Source of the DNA: Desulfuromonadaceae bacterium UBA5613
Lineage (GTDB): Bacteria; Desulfobacterota; Desulfuromonadia; Desulfuromonadales; UBA2197
Assembly (NCBI GenBank): GCA_002424625.1
Contig: DIKR01000009.1
Location: 25,747 to 56,922 of the forward strand
Length of the DNA stretch: 31,176 nucleotides
Direction of reading: 5' to 3'
Program-made: the position numbers and the translations under genes
Part shown: positions 1-7,181 of the stretch, piece after piece
Numbering within the stretch: the stretch's first letter is position 1
How the letters are laid out: every line of letters begins with the position of its first letter
The notes under the pieces: generated by a model
Seen by the model: the letters and a program-made list of their open reading frames with translations, nothing else
Database searches by the model: none
Told to the model about the DNA's origin: nothing

Positions 1-2
1 AC

Positions 3-530
3 GAGAAGGATCAATGCCCGGGGACCGCGGCTGGTGTGGCTGTTGACGCCAAAGGCTGTCCTCTTGACAGCGATAAGGACGGAGTGATCGATAGCCTTGA
101 TCAGTGCCCGAATACCCGCGCCGGTCTGGCGGTTGACAGCAAAGGCTGCCCTCCTCCGATCGAAGAAAATGTCAAAATTGCCATTGGAGCACTCTTCGCG
201 AGTGGTAAGGCAGACATCAAAGAAGATTCTACCGCAGACATTAAGAAGCTCGGTGTTTTCATGCAAACTTATCCGACAACGACAACGGTTATCGAAGGAC
301 ATACTGACAGTGTCGGCTCTGCGGCTCTGAACAAGGACCTTTCACAGCGTCGCGCCGAAGCGGTTCGTCAGTATCTGATCAAGAACTACAACATTGACGC
401 CAACCGCATTAAAGCGGTCGGTTACGGTCCTGACCGCCCGGTTGCCGATAATGCTACGGCTGCGGGTCGGCAAAAGAACCGTCGGATCGAAGCGGCGATC
501 GAAACGGTTATTCTCAAACCTCAGGAATAA
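3..530 (+). CDS. OmpA-family outer membrane protein with thrombospondin type-3 repeats, C-terminal part (5' end outside window)
   Basis: The reading frame is open at the left edge and ends at TAA 528-530, so only the C-terminal part (about 175 residues) is seen. It opens with calcium-binding thrombospondin type-3 repeat units: Asp-rich DSDKDGVIDSLDQCP, and paired CP motifs spaced by VDxKGCP. These are followed by an OmpA/MotB-like peptidoglycan-binding domain containing IEGHTDSVGS, LSQRRAEAVRQYL, RIKAVGYGPDRPVADN and GRQKNRRIEA. In this family the domain anchors an outer-membrane beta-barrel or lipoprotein to the cell wall. The GTG at 36 is in frame but lies inside a repeat, so it is not a real start. 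A strong terminator follows directly. I see the repeats and the domain; the N-terminal barrel is inferred and not visible. Confidence 0.9.
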   Translation, partial: EKDQCPGTAAGVAVDAKGCPLDSDKDGVIDSLDQCPNTRAGLAVDSKGCPPPIEENVKIAIGALFASGKADIKEDSTADIKKLGVFMQTYPTTTTVIEGHTDSVGSAALNKDLSQRRAEAVRQYLIKNYNIDANRIKAVGYGPDRPVADNATAAGRQKNRRIEAAIETVILKPQE

Positions 531-551
531 ACAAAGGCTCAAAAAAGTTCG

Positions 552-598
552 ATAGCAACGCCTCCGACATTCGTTTGTCGGAGGCGTTGCTATTTTTA
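552..598 (+). terminator. Rho-independent terminator after the OmpA-family gene
   Basis: A perfect 18-bp stem (552-569 with 576-593) closes a 6-nt loop. The right arm ends in T and runs into a short T-rich tail at 593-599. It lies 21 bases after the OmpA-family stop codon and before the next gene on the same strand. Confidence 0.9.
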
Positions 599-671
599 TC
601 CTTGGGGATTCAAACCCTCTTTTGTTAGCATGGGACTTAACGGGTGTGAGTAGTCCCACAAGGAGGATTTC

Positions 672-3600
672 GTGTCCAGGTTGCTGACCATGATAAAGTT
701 GAATAAAAAATTGCGCTGGTCGTTGATCGCTTTTGGTGTGGCGAGCCTGATTCTGCTGTTGGTCGTGCCGTTTGTGGTCAAACAACAAACAATCAAGTGG
801 GTCGCGACCCAGACCAGCCGTAGTCTGACGATCGACTCGCTCCGCATCAATCCCCTGACGCTGGCAGTCACCCTGCGTGGTGTCAGTCTCAGTGATCCTG
901 ACAAATCTACCCCTTTTATCGCATTCGATCGTTTGGATATGGCTCTCAGTTTACGGTCGGTGTGGGATCGCGCCTTGATTCTGAAGAAACTCAGCATCGC
1001 AGGACCACGGGTCCGTTTGGTGCGAATTTCTGCAAATACCTACAACTTTGCCGATTTGCAGGAGCTCGGTGAACAGTCGCCGGAAAGCGAAGCGTCCCGT
1101 ACTGCTGATAAAGATAAACCGTTTCTCTTTTCGATCAACAATATCTCTCTCACCGATGGTCATATCGACATTATCGATAAAGTTCTTTCCGAAGAGAAGC
1201 AACACACAATCAGCGCGCTGAATATCGGCATCCCCTTTGTCGGCAACATTCCGTACTTGACGGATCTTTACGTCACCCCATCTTTGCGAGCCAACATCAA
1301 CGGGGCTCCATTTGTCTTTGAGGGGAAGCTCAAACCGTTCAAGGACGGCTCCGAAACCACACTTGATCTGACATTCACTGCTTTAGATCTCGCCTATTAT
1401 CTCCCCTACCTGCCAGCCACTTTGCCTCTACAGATCAAAAGTGGAGTTGTCGACAGTAAGATCACAGTGGCCTATCGGGTTGCCAGAGATCTCAAACCGG
1501 AAGTGGAACTCTTCGGAGACCTGCATCTGAGCAACTTCGCCGCAGACAGTCTCGCCGGTACTCCTCTCACCACGATCAGTGACCTCGGTGTTGAACTTCT
1601 CCCGTCCCGGCCGTTGTCTGGGGATATTGTCATCAAAAAGATCGACATCGACGGGGTTCAATTGTCGGCGCAACGCAATCGGCAGGGAAGGTGGAATCTC
1701 CCTGGACTGACAGCTCAGGACGATTCTGTCACTGCGCCGCCGGTGATCGAGAATGTTGATGCCGAAGAATCGGCTGCGCCGTTGCGACTGCGCATCCAGG
1801 CTTTGAGTCTTGCCAATAGCGCTATAGATTTTCATGATGAAATCCCTGCCGAGGGCTTTGAAACCCGACTAAAACAGATCAGCATGGAGGTCAAGGACTT
1901 TGACAATGGTTCTTCGGTCCTCGCCACCCTCGCCCTCAACTTCATGACTGAACGTAATGAAGCCTTCGAGCTTGCGGGGGAGGGCACTCTCAAGCCGCTC
2001 AGTGCCAATTTCGATGTTAAACTGAAACGGCTGCTTCTCGCTGCATACTACCCCTATCTGCAAACGCATTTGATGGCGCCGGTGAACGGATTTCTGACTC
2101 TGGAAAGCAAAGTCGGATTTGACCAGGAGACGGGTATCCGTCTTCATGATGGTCGCCTTTTGCTGGATGCGTTGCATGTCCCCTTTCGCCCCGGCGAAGG
2201 CTTTTCGCTGCCCCGTCTTACAGCCAGCGGCGTGCAGGCTGATTTAAAACGTCAAAGTTATCATCTCGAAGAGCTGGTTCTGGATCAGGGTCGAGTCAAG
2301 CTGACGCGTTTCAGCGATGGGCGCTGGTCACCCCTTGACCTGTTGCGGAAAGCAGAAAAACCGGCAGAGGCAACAGTTAGTGCCGCGCCGCCGCCATCAT
2401 CAGCGCCGCATTTTACCCTTGGCCGGCTGCTGGTCAATAATTGGCAGGCAGAGTTTCGTGACGAAACGGTCGACAACACTCTGACCTTCAGTAAGCTTAA
2501 TCTCGCCATGGACCGGTTAGTTTATCCTGAAATGACCGTTGATCGCGCTGCCTTTACTGCCAGTTGCGCTGGAGGAAAACTGCAACTCGAAGCCAGCGGG
2601 CGCCTGGATCCCTTGGCACTTAACGGCCGTCTGCAGCTCAAGCAACTCCCGCTCTCCCAATTTTGGGCCTATGTCCCGCCCAACGTGCGGGTTCTGCTGG
2701 TCACCGGCGATCTCAACAGTGATTTGCGCTTCCGCCTTGTCCAGAAACAGCAGCAAATTTCAGGCGACTGTCGCGGCTCTCTCGACATCAATGATCTCTA
2801 CCTGGTCAATAGCGACGATGCTGACGATTTGCTGCGCTGGGAGAATCTAAACCTGGATCGCATTGCCCTGGACCTTGAGCAATCCCGTCTAAGCATCGCC
2901 GACATTGCTTTGAGCGGTCTGGTGACCCGGTTGATGATCACCCCGGAAGGCACGCTCAACTTCAGCAAGGTTGTGGAGAAGGAGGAGTCGGTTGTGCAGG
3001 AAGATCCTGCAACCCCTAGCGCTCCTCCGGATCAGCCAGAGTCGCCCCCCCGCGACTGGCATGTTGCCATTGACAACGTGACGCTGCAGAACGGCCGGAT
3101 TGATTTTACTGATCGTCATATGTCCCCACCGTTTCATGCCGAGATGATCAACCTTGGCGGCCGGATCAGCGGGTTGTCGTCCTCTCCCGAAATGCAGGCC
3201 GATGTGGATGTGCGTGGTCACCTGCAAAGCCGTTCGCCGCTCCAGATCGTCGGGACGATGAATCCCCTTAGCAACACCCCGCAGGTCGATCTCAAGGTGA
3301 TTTTCAGTGACATCGAGCTGAGTCCGGTAACCCCCTACACCGGGCGTTATCTCGGTTATACCGTCGACAAAGGCAAACTCTTTCTCGATCTCAGCTACCG
3401 GGTGGAAAATAAAGTCCTTGTTGCCTCAAACAAGATCTTTCTCGATCAGTTTACCTTTGGCTCGAGTGTCGAGAGCGCCGATGCCGTTAATCTGCCGGTG
3501 AAGCTGGCCGTGGCGCTACTTAAGGATCGCAACGGCGAGATTCACCTTGATGTGCCGGTCAGCGGCCAGACCGACGATCCTGAATTCAGTCTCTTGCGTA

Positions 3601-4262
3601 TTATCTGGCAAGTCCTTGGAAATCTACTGGTCAAGGCCGCCACCTCGCCCTTCGCTTTATTGACCTCCTTTGCAGGGGGAGAGGATTTCAGCGCCGTACA
3701 GTTTGCGCCAGGGAGTGCAAAATTGAGCGAGCTTGATCGAAAAAATCTTGCCAAGCTTGCAACAGTTCTGGTTGATCGTCCCGCCTTGAAGCTTGAATTG
3801 ACGGGGCATGCCGAAGCGACTATCGATGAAGAGGCCTATCGACGGCAGCTACTGGAGAATCGGATCAAGCGTGTCAAGTTTCTGGAGTCAGCCCGTAACA
3901 AGGAGATTGCTGCTGGGCAGACGGTTGAGATGATCGAAGTGACAGTTGCTGAGCGGCCGCGCTATCTTAAAGAGGTTTACCGCAAGGAGGATTTGCCCAA
4001 GCCGCGTAACGTCATCGGTCTGCTCAAAGACTTGCCGGATGAGGAGATGGAAAAGCTGATTTTAAGCCATACCATGATCGGGCCGGCACAGCTGAGTGAA
4101 CTTGCCTGGGCCCGCAGTGCAGCAGTTAAGGACGAACTGGTGGAGCAGAATGGCCTTCCTGCCGAACGAATCTTTCAGAATAATGTCGAGATTGTCCGGC
4201 CAAAGGATAAGGCAGATGACTGGTCAGGAAACCGTGTGGAATTCGGCGTGGCTGCAAAGTAA
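672..4262 (+). CDS. DUF748 / AsmA-like envelope protein with OmpA-like C-terminal segment
   Basis: This 1196-residue protein has one N-terminal membrane segment (about residues 17-37) and then a very long periplasmic part. That part has the repetitive beta-rich pattern of DUF748/AsmA-like proteins: LTIDSLRINPLTLAVTLRGV near the start, and repeated 'xGxIDFxDxxxxPxF' units around residues 150, 385 and 810. Family members are thought to bridge the periplasm or move lipids to the outer membrane; that role is not shown for this one. From about residue 1010 an OmpA-like stretch follows (FAPGSAKLSELDRKNLAKLA, later LTGHAE), but the full peptidoglycan-binding signature is not obvious. The start is GTG 672, because AGGAGG at 661-666 sits 5 nt upstream; ATG 690 is the alternative. 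It is probably a single-gene unit between two terminators. Confidence 0.85.
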   Translation: MSRLLTMIKLNKKLRWSLIAFGVASLILLLVVPFVVKQQTIKWVATQTSRSLTIDSLRINPLTLAVTLRGVSLSDPDKSTPFIAFDRLDMALSLRSVWDRALILKKLSIAGPRVRLVRISANTYNFADLQELGEQSPESEASRTADKDKPFLFSINNISLTDGHIDIIDKVLSEEKQHTISALNIGIPFVGNIPYLTDLYVTPSLRANINGAPFVFEGKLKPFKDGSETTLDLTFTALDLAYYLPYLPATLPLQIKSGVVDSKITVAYRVARDLKPEVELFGDLHLSNFAADSLAGTPLTTISDLGVELLPSRPLSGDIVIKKIDIDGVQLSAQRNRQGRWNLPGLTAQDDSVTAPPVIENVDAEESAAPLRLRIQALSLANSAIDFHDEIPAEGFETRLKQISMEVKDFDNGSSVLATLALNFMTERNEAFELAGEGTLKPLSANFDVKLKRLLLAAYYPYLQTHLMAPVNGFLTLESKVGFDQETGIRLHDGRLLLDALHVPFRPGEGFSLPRLTASGVQADLKRQSYHLEELVLDQGRVKLTRFSDGRWSPLDLLRKAEKPAEATVSAAPPPSSAPHFTLGRLLVNNWQAEFRDETVDNTLTFSKLNLAMDRLVYPEMTVDRAAFTASCAGGKLQLEASGRLDPLALNGRLQLKQLPLSQFWAYVPPNVRVLLVTGDLNSDLRFRLVQKQQQISGDCRGSLDINDLYLVNSDDADDLLRWENLNLDRIALDLEQSRLSIADIALSGLVTRLMITPEGTLNFSKVVEKEESVVQEDPATPSAPPDQPESPPRDWHVAIDNVTLQNGRIDFTDRHMSPPFHAEMINLGGRISGLSSSPEMQADVDVRGHLQSRSPLQIVGTMNPLSNTPQVDLKVIFSDIELSPVTPYTGRYLGYTVDKGKLFLDLSYRVENKVLVASNKIFLDQFTFGSSVESADAVNLPVKLAVALLKDRNGEIHLDVPVSGQTDDPEFSLLRIIWQVLGNLLVKAATSPFALLTSFAGGEDFSAVQFAPGSAKLSELDRKNLAKLATVLVDRPALKLELTGHAEATIDEEAYRRQLLENRIKRVKFLESARNKEIAAGQTVEMIEVTVAERPRYLKEVYRKEDLPKPRNVIGLLKDLPDEEMEKLILSHTMIGPAQLSELAWARSAAVKDELVEQNGLPAERIFQNNVEIVRPKDKADDWSGNRVEFGVAAK

Positions 4263-4297
4263 TGGCTTGAGCTGTCGCCAATACACGAACAAAAAAA

Positions 4298-4336
4298 AGC
4301 CCGGTCCGTATGAACGGGCCGGGCTGAAGATTTTTT
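4298..4336. terminator. Bidirectional terminator between the DUF748 gene and mscL
   Basis: A 12-bp stem (4298-4309 with 4314-4325) has one wobble position and a 4-nt loop. Eight A residues precede it on the plus strand, giving a T8 tail on the minus strand for mscL. A T6 run at 4331-4336 serves the plus strand. It sits between two convergent genes. Confidence 0.88.
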
Positions 4337-4346
4337 AGATCGCTGC

Positions 4347-4760
4347 TTAGATCTCTGAGGTGCAGTTGGGGCAGCGGGTGGCCTTGAGTGCAATCGTTGA
4401 CAGGCACTTGGGACATTCTTTGGTAGTCACCGGCGCTGCTTCTTCTTTCTTTTTGAGTCGGTTCATCTGCTTGATGACCATAAAGATTGCAAAGGCGACA
4501 ATGACGAAATCGAGTAGCGTGTTGACAAAGAGGCCGTAGTTTATTGACACGGCTTCTGCCGCCTCGGTCTTTTCCCGCAGAACGATCGACAGCTTTGAAA
4601 AGTCGACATTGCCGAGGATCAGGCCGACGGGAGGCATAATGACATCAGTGACCAACGAACTGACGATCTTGCCGAAAGCGCCGCCGATGACAATGCCGAC
4701 CGCCATATCGACGACATTGCCGCGCATGGCGAATTCTTTGAACTCTTTGACCATGGACAT
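4347..4760 (-). CDS. mscL: Large-conductance mechanosensitive channel MscL with C-terminal zinc ribbon
   Basis: The 137-residue inner-membrane channel releases solutes on hypo-osmotic shock. The N-terminus (KEFKEFAMRGNVVDMAVGIV) and first transmembrane helix (about 15-35) carry the MscL signature, and the second helix spans about 77-97 (NTLLDFVIVAFAIFMVI). After the basic patch RLKKKEE the usual C-terminal helix is replaced or extended by a cytoplasmic Cys4 motif: CPKC at 116-119 and CPNC at 130-133. This looks like a zinc ribbon, which the E. coli protein lacks. The start at 4760 is supported by AGGAGG about 6 nt upstream; Met3 is possible. A consensus-like promoter lies upstream and a T8 terminator follows, so it can be transcribed alone. 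Channel identity is certain; a function for the ribbon is not known to me. Confidence 0.96.
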   Translation of the reverse strand: MSMVKEFKEFAMRGNVVDMAVGIVIGGAFGKIVSSLVTDVIMPPVGLILGNVDFSKLSIVLREKTEAAEAVSINYGLFVNTLLDFVIVAFAIFMVIKQMNRLKKKEEAAPVTTKECPKCLSTIALKATRCPNCTSEI

Positions 4761-4807
4761 GCGATTCCTCCTGAGTGGCTTTCATTGCAATTAAAAATAC
4801 TTTGTAC

Positions 4808-4836
4808 TTTTTATGCTTTTATACTGGCTCTGTCAA
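4808..4836 (-). promoter_or_regulatory. Sigma70-type promoter of mscL
   Basis: On the minus strand a perfect -35 box TTGACA (4836-4831) is followed after 17 nt by TAAAAA (4813-4808). That places transcription start about 40 nt upstream of the mscL ATG. The -10 match is partial. Confidence 0.6.
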
Positions 4837-4883
4837 TAGCCTGAAATCATTAACTTCGCAAAAGGGGAATATCTCCGGGGCAT
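4833..4883 (-). CDS. Possible 16-residue leader or small protein ORF between the BCAM0308-like gene and mscL
   Basis: A 16-codon ORF (MPRRYSPFAKLMISGY) starts at ATG 4883 and has a perfect AGGAGG (4894-4889) exactly 5 nt upstream. It is placed 15 nt after the stop of the preceding BCAM0308-like gene. Its TGA overlaps the -35 box of the mscL promoter. The ribosome site is better than that of many annotated genes here, but so short an ORF can arise by chance. I recognise no family. Confidence 0.25.
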   Translation of the reverse strand: MPRRYSPFAKLMISGY

Positions 4884-4898
4884 TTAATCCTCCTGCTG

Positions 4899-5387
4899 TT
4901 AACGGGACCACGTCACCCGAACCGGGGGCCCGTCATGGCTCCAGGTATAATGCAGTTCACCCCCATGCGCTTTGAAAACCACGCGGCCGATTTTCTGGGC
5001 GAGCTTCACGTCGGTGGTCGTAATGGTGACGCCACCCTTCTCTTTACTGATATCCATTACCCGCCCTAGCGGGTTCTTTGCGGCTGAGTTCTGAGCGGTG
5101 TTGTTGACCAGATTATTGATCTCGTCTTCGTGCGCAGCATAAAAATCGCCGCTTAGGGAGATGATCCCCGCCGGGTTTTGATCGGAAATCCGGTGACAGG
5201 CTGGACAGACGATATTTTGCCCTTCCTGCCGCGCTTCGCCGCTTTCCTGAACCCAGCGTTTGTTGCGGAAGACGGCGCCGCAGGCGCAATAGGCGGTCCC
5301 TTTGACGCCATTTTTATCCTGATAGGCGTCGAGGCTGCGTGGGGTGCGTTGCCCTTGTTCTTCCATCCTGTTGTTTTTATTGTTCAT
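4899..5387 (-). CDS. BCAM0308-family-like zinc-binding protein
   Basis: This 162-residue soluble protein has no signal peptide. The N-terminal part holds a Cys4 zinc site: CAC at 34-36 in TAYCACGAVFRNKRW, and CPAC at 61-64 in CPACHRI. The segment ISLSGDFYAAHEDEINNLV and the end GRVVFKAHGGELHYTWSHDG resemble what I recall of the BCAM0308 family, whose zinc part is reminiscent of archaeal/eukaryotic NMD3. The biochemical role is unknown. It lies 75 nt downstream of the Hsp20 gene on the same strand with no clear terminator between, so the two may be cotranscribed. GGGGAG about 9 nt upstream supports the start. Family assignment is from recall of pattern only. Confidence 0.7.
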   Translation of the reverse strand: MNNKNNRMEEQGQRTPRSLDAYQDKNGVKGTAYCACGAVFRNKRWVQESGEARQEGQNIVCPACHRISDQNPAGIISLSGDFYAAHEDEINNLVNNTAQNSAAKNPLGRVMDISKEKGGVTITTTDVKLAQKIGRVVFKAHGGELHYTWSHDGPPVRVTWSR

Positions 5388-5462
5388 TTTAAATTTCTCC
5401 CCTTAAGATTTTTATTGCACCAGAACTCTCGCCCCCTTCTGTGCCTGCTTTTACGCGGGCGA

Positions 5463-5966
5463 TTATTTTACGGTGATTTTTTGTGCTTGCGGCTTTTTGC
5501 TCTCAGTTTTCGGCATCCTGATTTCCAGGACCCCGTCCTTGAATGAGGCATTGATTTTGTCAACCTGAATCTCTACCGGCAGCCGGAGTTTCCGGACGAA
5601 CGAGCCAGAGGAACGTTCCACCCGGTAATAATCCTTGCGCTCAGTCTTTTCTTCCGACTTTTTCTCCCCGGAGATGGTGATGATATCATCCGTGAAGTCG
5701 ACGTTAATCTCCTCCTTCTTGATCCCTGGTAGATCGGCTTTGATGACGAGGTCATTTCCATCCTCGAACATATCGACCGAAGTTGAGACGCTGGTCAATT
5801 CAGGGAATTTGAAACGAGGCATAAAGGACGGTGCAAAAAAGCGCCGTTGAAAAAAATCATCGAACAACTGTTCCATCTCTGTGAAAGGGGAGGTGTGCTT
5901 CTGCATCTCACCGTTCTTCTCCCCCTTTTTCTCCGATACGGAGATTTCTTTTTTATCGTCTGCCAT
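5463..5966 (-). CDS. Small heat-shock protein, Hsp20 / alpha-crystallin family
   Basis: This ATP-independent holdase chaperone binds unfolding proteins in the cytoplasm. The N-terminal arm ends in FTEMEQLFDDFFQRRF, typical of bacterial Hsp20. The alpha-crystallin domain runs from about VDMFEDGNDLVIKADLPGIK to the conserved ASFKDGVLEIRMPK, followed by the short tail KKPQAQKITVK, which carries the expected I-x-V anchor. I chose ATG 5966 (167 residues) because GGAGGA lies 8 nt upstream. The frame stays open to a TTG at 6032, but that would overlap the SAP-like gene and adds no family-like sequence. It sits in a minus-strand run below the STAS and SAP-like genes. I found no clear sigma32-type promoter directly upstream. 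Confidence 0.94.
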   Translation of the reverse strand: MADDKKEISVSEKKGEKNGEMQKHTSPFTEMEQLFDDFFQRRFFAPSFMPRFKFPELTSVSTSVDMFEDGNDLVIKADLPGIKKEEINVDFTDDIITISGEKKSEEKTERKDYYRVERSSGSFVRKLRLPVEIQVDKINASFKDGVLEIRMPKTESKKPQAQKITVK

Positions 5967-6022
5967 GGCTCTCTCCTCCGTTGTTGTTTGGGGTTCCCCC
6001 GGTTGTTGGATCTTGTCTCGAA

Positions 6023-6203
6023 TCAGGTACAATCCTCACGCCACAAACAATCGGACTGTCCACATTCGTTGGCACTGTTGCTGCCAAAACAGGCTGTGTT
6101 CCCCTCGGGCTTGCTGAATGGCCCGGATGAGCTCGCCTTTATTGGCTTTACCGGGTTTAAGCTGATGTTGTTTAGCCATTTCTTTGATCACATCAATTTT
6201 CAT
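6023..6203 (-). pseudogene. Small SAP/Rho_N-like protein with Cys4 tail, broken by a one-base frameshift
   Basis: From ATG 6203 the frame encodes MKIDVIKEMAKQHQLKPGKA and NKGELIRAIQQA, a SAP/Rho_N-like helix-turn-helix. As read it then ends at 6036 with an unrelated tail. Dropping one C of the CCC run at 6107-6109 restores EGNTACFGSNSANECG and QSDCLWREDCT, ending at TGA 6023-6025. That tail, with four cysteines and CLWREDC, is what I recall for this small family often found near stress genes. So the gene carries a single-base insertion, either a real mutation or a sequence error. GGAG lies 11 nt upstream of the start. It sits between the STAS gene (33 nt) and the Hsp20 gene (56 nt). The function of the family is unknown; nucleic-acid binding is suggested by the fold. 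Confidence 0.72.
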
Positions 6204-6236
6204 TGTGGGATTTTCTCCTTTATTGTTTTTTTAAGT

Positions 6237-6560
6237 TCAGGTTTTTCCCGAAAGGGTTTTTTCCTGATAACAAATTTTAATCAGTAATCCCTGGAGTGTT
6301 TTCCGCAATTTACGGGGCGGGTTAACCATCTGCAGGTCAATGCCCCGGAATCTGAAGGAGCGCAGCCAGATGTAAAGAACCTGGAGCCCGCTCGCATCAA
6401 CTTCGTTGAGCTGCCCACAATCGATGCGCAGGTTCTTCATCCCGGCAACCTTGAGTTGTTGTAACGAGAAAGCGAGGGAGTCGATATTGCGGTCGGTCAT
6501 TTCAGTGCGGGTCCAATTTCCCATCAATTGAGCCATGGTGCCGGAGATATTTACTTTCAT
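6237..6560 (-). CDS. STAS-domain protein (anti-anti-sigma factor-like)
   Basis: At 107 residues this is one STAS domain and nothing more. Its beta-alpha pattern and the segment NEVDASGLQVLYIWL match the conserved loop in which SpoIIAA/RsbV-type proteins carry the phosphorylated serine; here that would be Ser57 in DASGL. Such proteins usually act by partner switching with an anti-sigma kinase or as parts of larger signalling complexes. No kinase or phosphatase gene is near, so its partner is unknown. It is the first gene of the minus-strand group that continues with the SAP-like and Hsp20 genes. The ribosome site upstream is weak (AAAGG, 6 nt from the ATG). The domain is secure; involvement in stress control is inference from the neighbours. 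Confidence 0.82.
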   Translation of the reverse strand: MKVNISGTMAQLMGNWTRTEMTDRNIDSLAFSLQQLKVAGMKNLRIDCGQLNEVDASGLQVLYIWLRSFRFRGIDLQMVNPPRKLRKTLQGLLIKICYQEKTLSGKT

Positions 6561-6652
6561 GGGAACCTTTCAAAGTTTGGGGCTTGATTTCGTCTGATAA
6601 CGGAGCGCTGAAGATCTAACTTGTTAATCCGCTGAGAGAAATCGCCGGTTGA

Positions 6653-6682
6653 ATATCATCGTCAAAAAATAATAACGGTCAA
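6653..6682 (-). promoter_or_regulatory. Candidate promoter of the STAS-SAP-Hsp20 group
   Basis: On the minus strand TTGACC (6682-6677) is separated by 18 nt from TGATAT (6658-6653), inside the A+T-rich 270-bp divergent gap 6561-6830. Both boxes are imperfect, so this is only a candidate. I see no other clear signal in that gap apart from the ribosome site of the gene at 6831. Confidence 0.35.
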
Positions 6683-6830
6683 TTTCTTCAATGCAAGCCC
6701 CTTTGATTTTTTCTTCTCGGCGCGAGCAGGAAAAATCAGTGTTGTAAAATAAAATTGTTTGCCAGGACACAAACTGACTGACCAGTTCTGCTAATTGTGC
6801 TGCACACAATCAAGAGCAGGAGGTTTTGTC

Positions 6831-7097
6831 ATGAAGAGCTGCGATAACTTTATCCCCGTTTCTGTCCCGTTTCAGCATAAGCAGAGATTCCAAGCCGTTA
6901 AGTGTAAAGTCAGCACACGTTCCAGGCAGCAGCGTCGGTTGCTGCTCGGGGTGAGCCTGCTGTTGATCCTGAGCTGGACGATTGGTGCGATCTTGCTTAT
7001 CAGTATGCGGCGGGGTGAACGGGATAGGGCAGAGGTGTTGGCGCAGCAGATCGCAATTGCCGCCTTATTTTCGACGGAAACAGCACCCAGTCGTTAG
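6831..7097 (+). CDS. Small single-pass membrane protein, unknown family
   Basis: At 88 residues this is a basic N-terminal half (RSRQQRR just before the membrane), one hydrophobic segment of about 22 residues (LLLGVSLLLILSWTIGAILL), and a short charged tail. The positive-inside rule puts the N-terminus in the cytoplasm. I do not recognise a family. I chose ATG 6831 because AGGAGG ends 7 nt upstream; the frame extends to 6795 with no good ribosome site. It stands 84 nt before NAD synthase on the same strand, with no terminator between that I can see. The lone Cys-containing N-terminus shows no zinc motif. Confidence 0.6.
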   Translation: MKSCDNFIPVSVPFQHKQRFQAVKCKVSTRSRQQRRLLLGVSLLLILSWTIGAILLISMRRGERDRAEVLAQQIAIAALFSTETAPSR

Positions 7098-7124
7098 GTA
7101 GGCACTGAAATTTTTAGCTTTTTC

Positions 7125-7153
7125 TGGCCAAACCGGAGTAATGCCGCTACAAT
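7125..7153 (+). promoter_or_regulatory. Candidate promoter before NAD synthase
   Basis: TGGCCA (7125-7130) and TACAAT (7148-7153) are 17 nt apart and lie directly upstream of the ribosome site of the NAD synthase gene. The -10 match is good and the -35 is poor. Confidence 0.3.
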
Positions 7154-7181
7154 ATCGACAATTTCAACCAAGGAGTTGCCG

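Noticed and set aside
3..160. Tandem-repeat look near the left edge
   Set aside because: These are thrombospondin type-3 repeats in a protein, not CRISPR or DNA-level repeats.
5967..6032. N-terminal extension of Hsp20 to a TTG at 6032
   Set aside because: ATG 5966 has a strong ribosome site and the family-like start; the extension overlaps the end of the SAP-like gene.
6624..6809. Minus-strand 61-residue ORF in the divergent gap
   Set aside because: No ribosome site, no recognisable family and it covers the promoter region of both flanking units.
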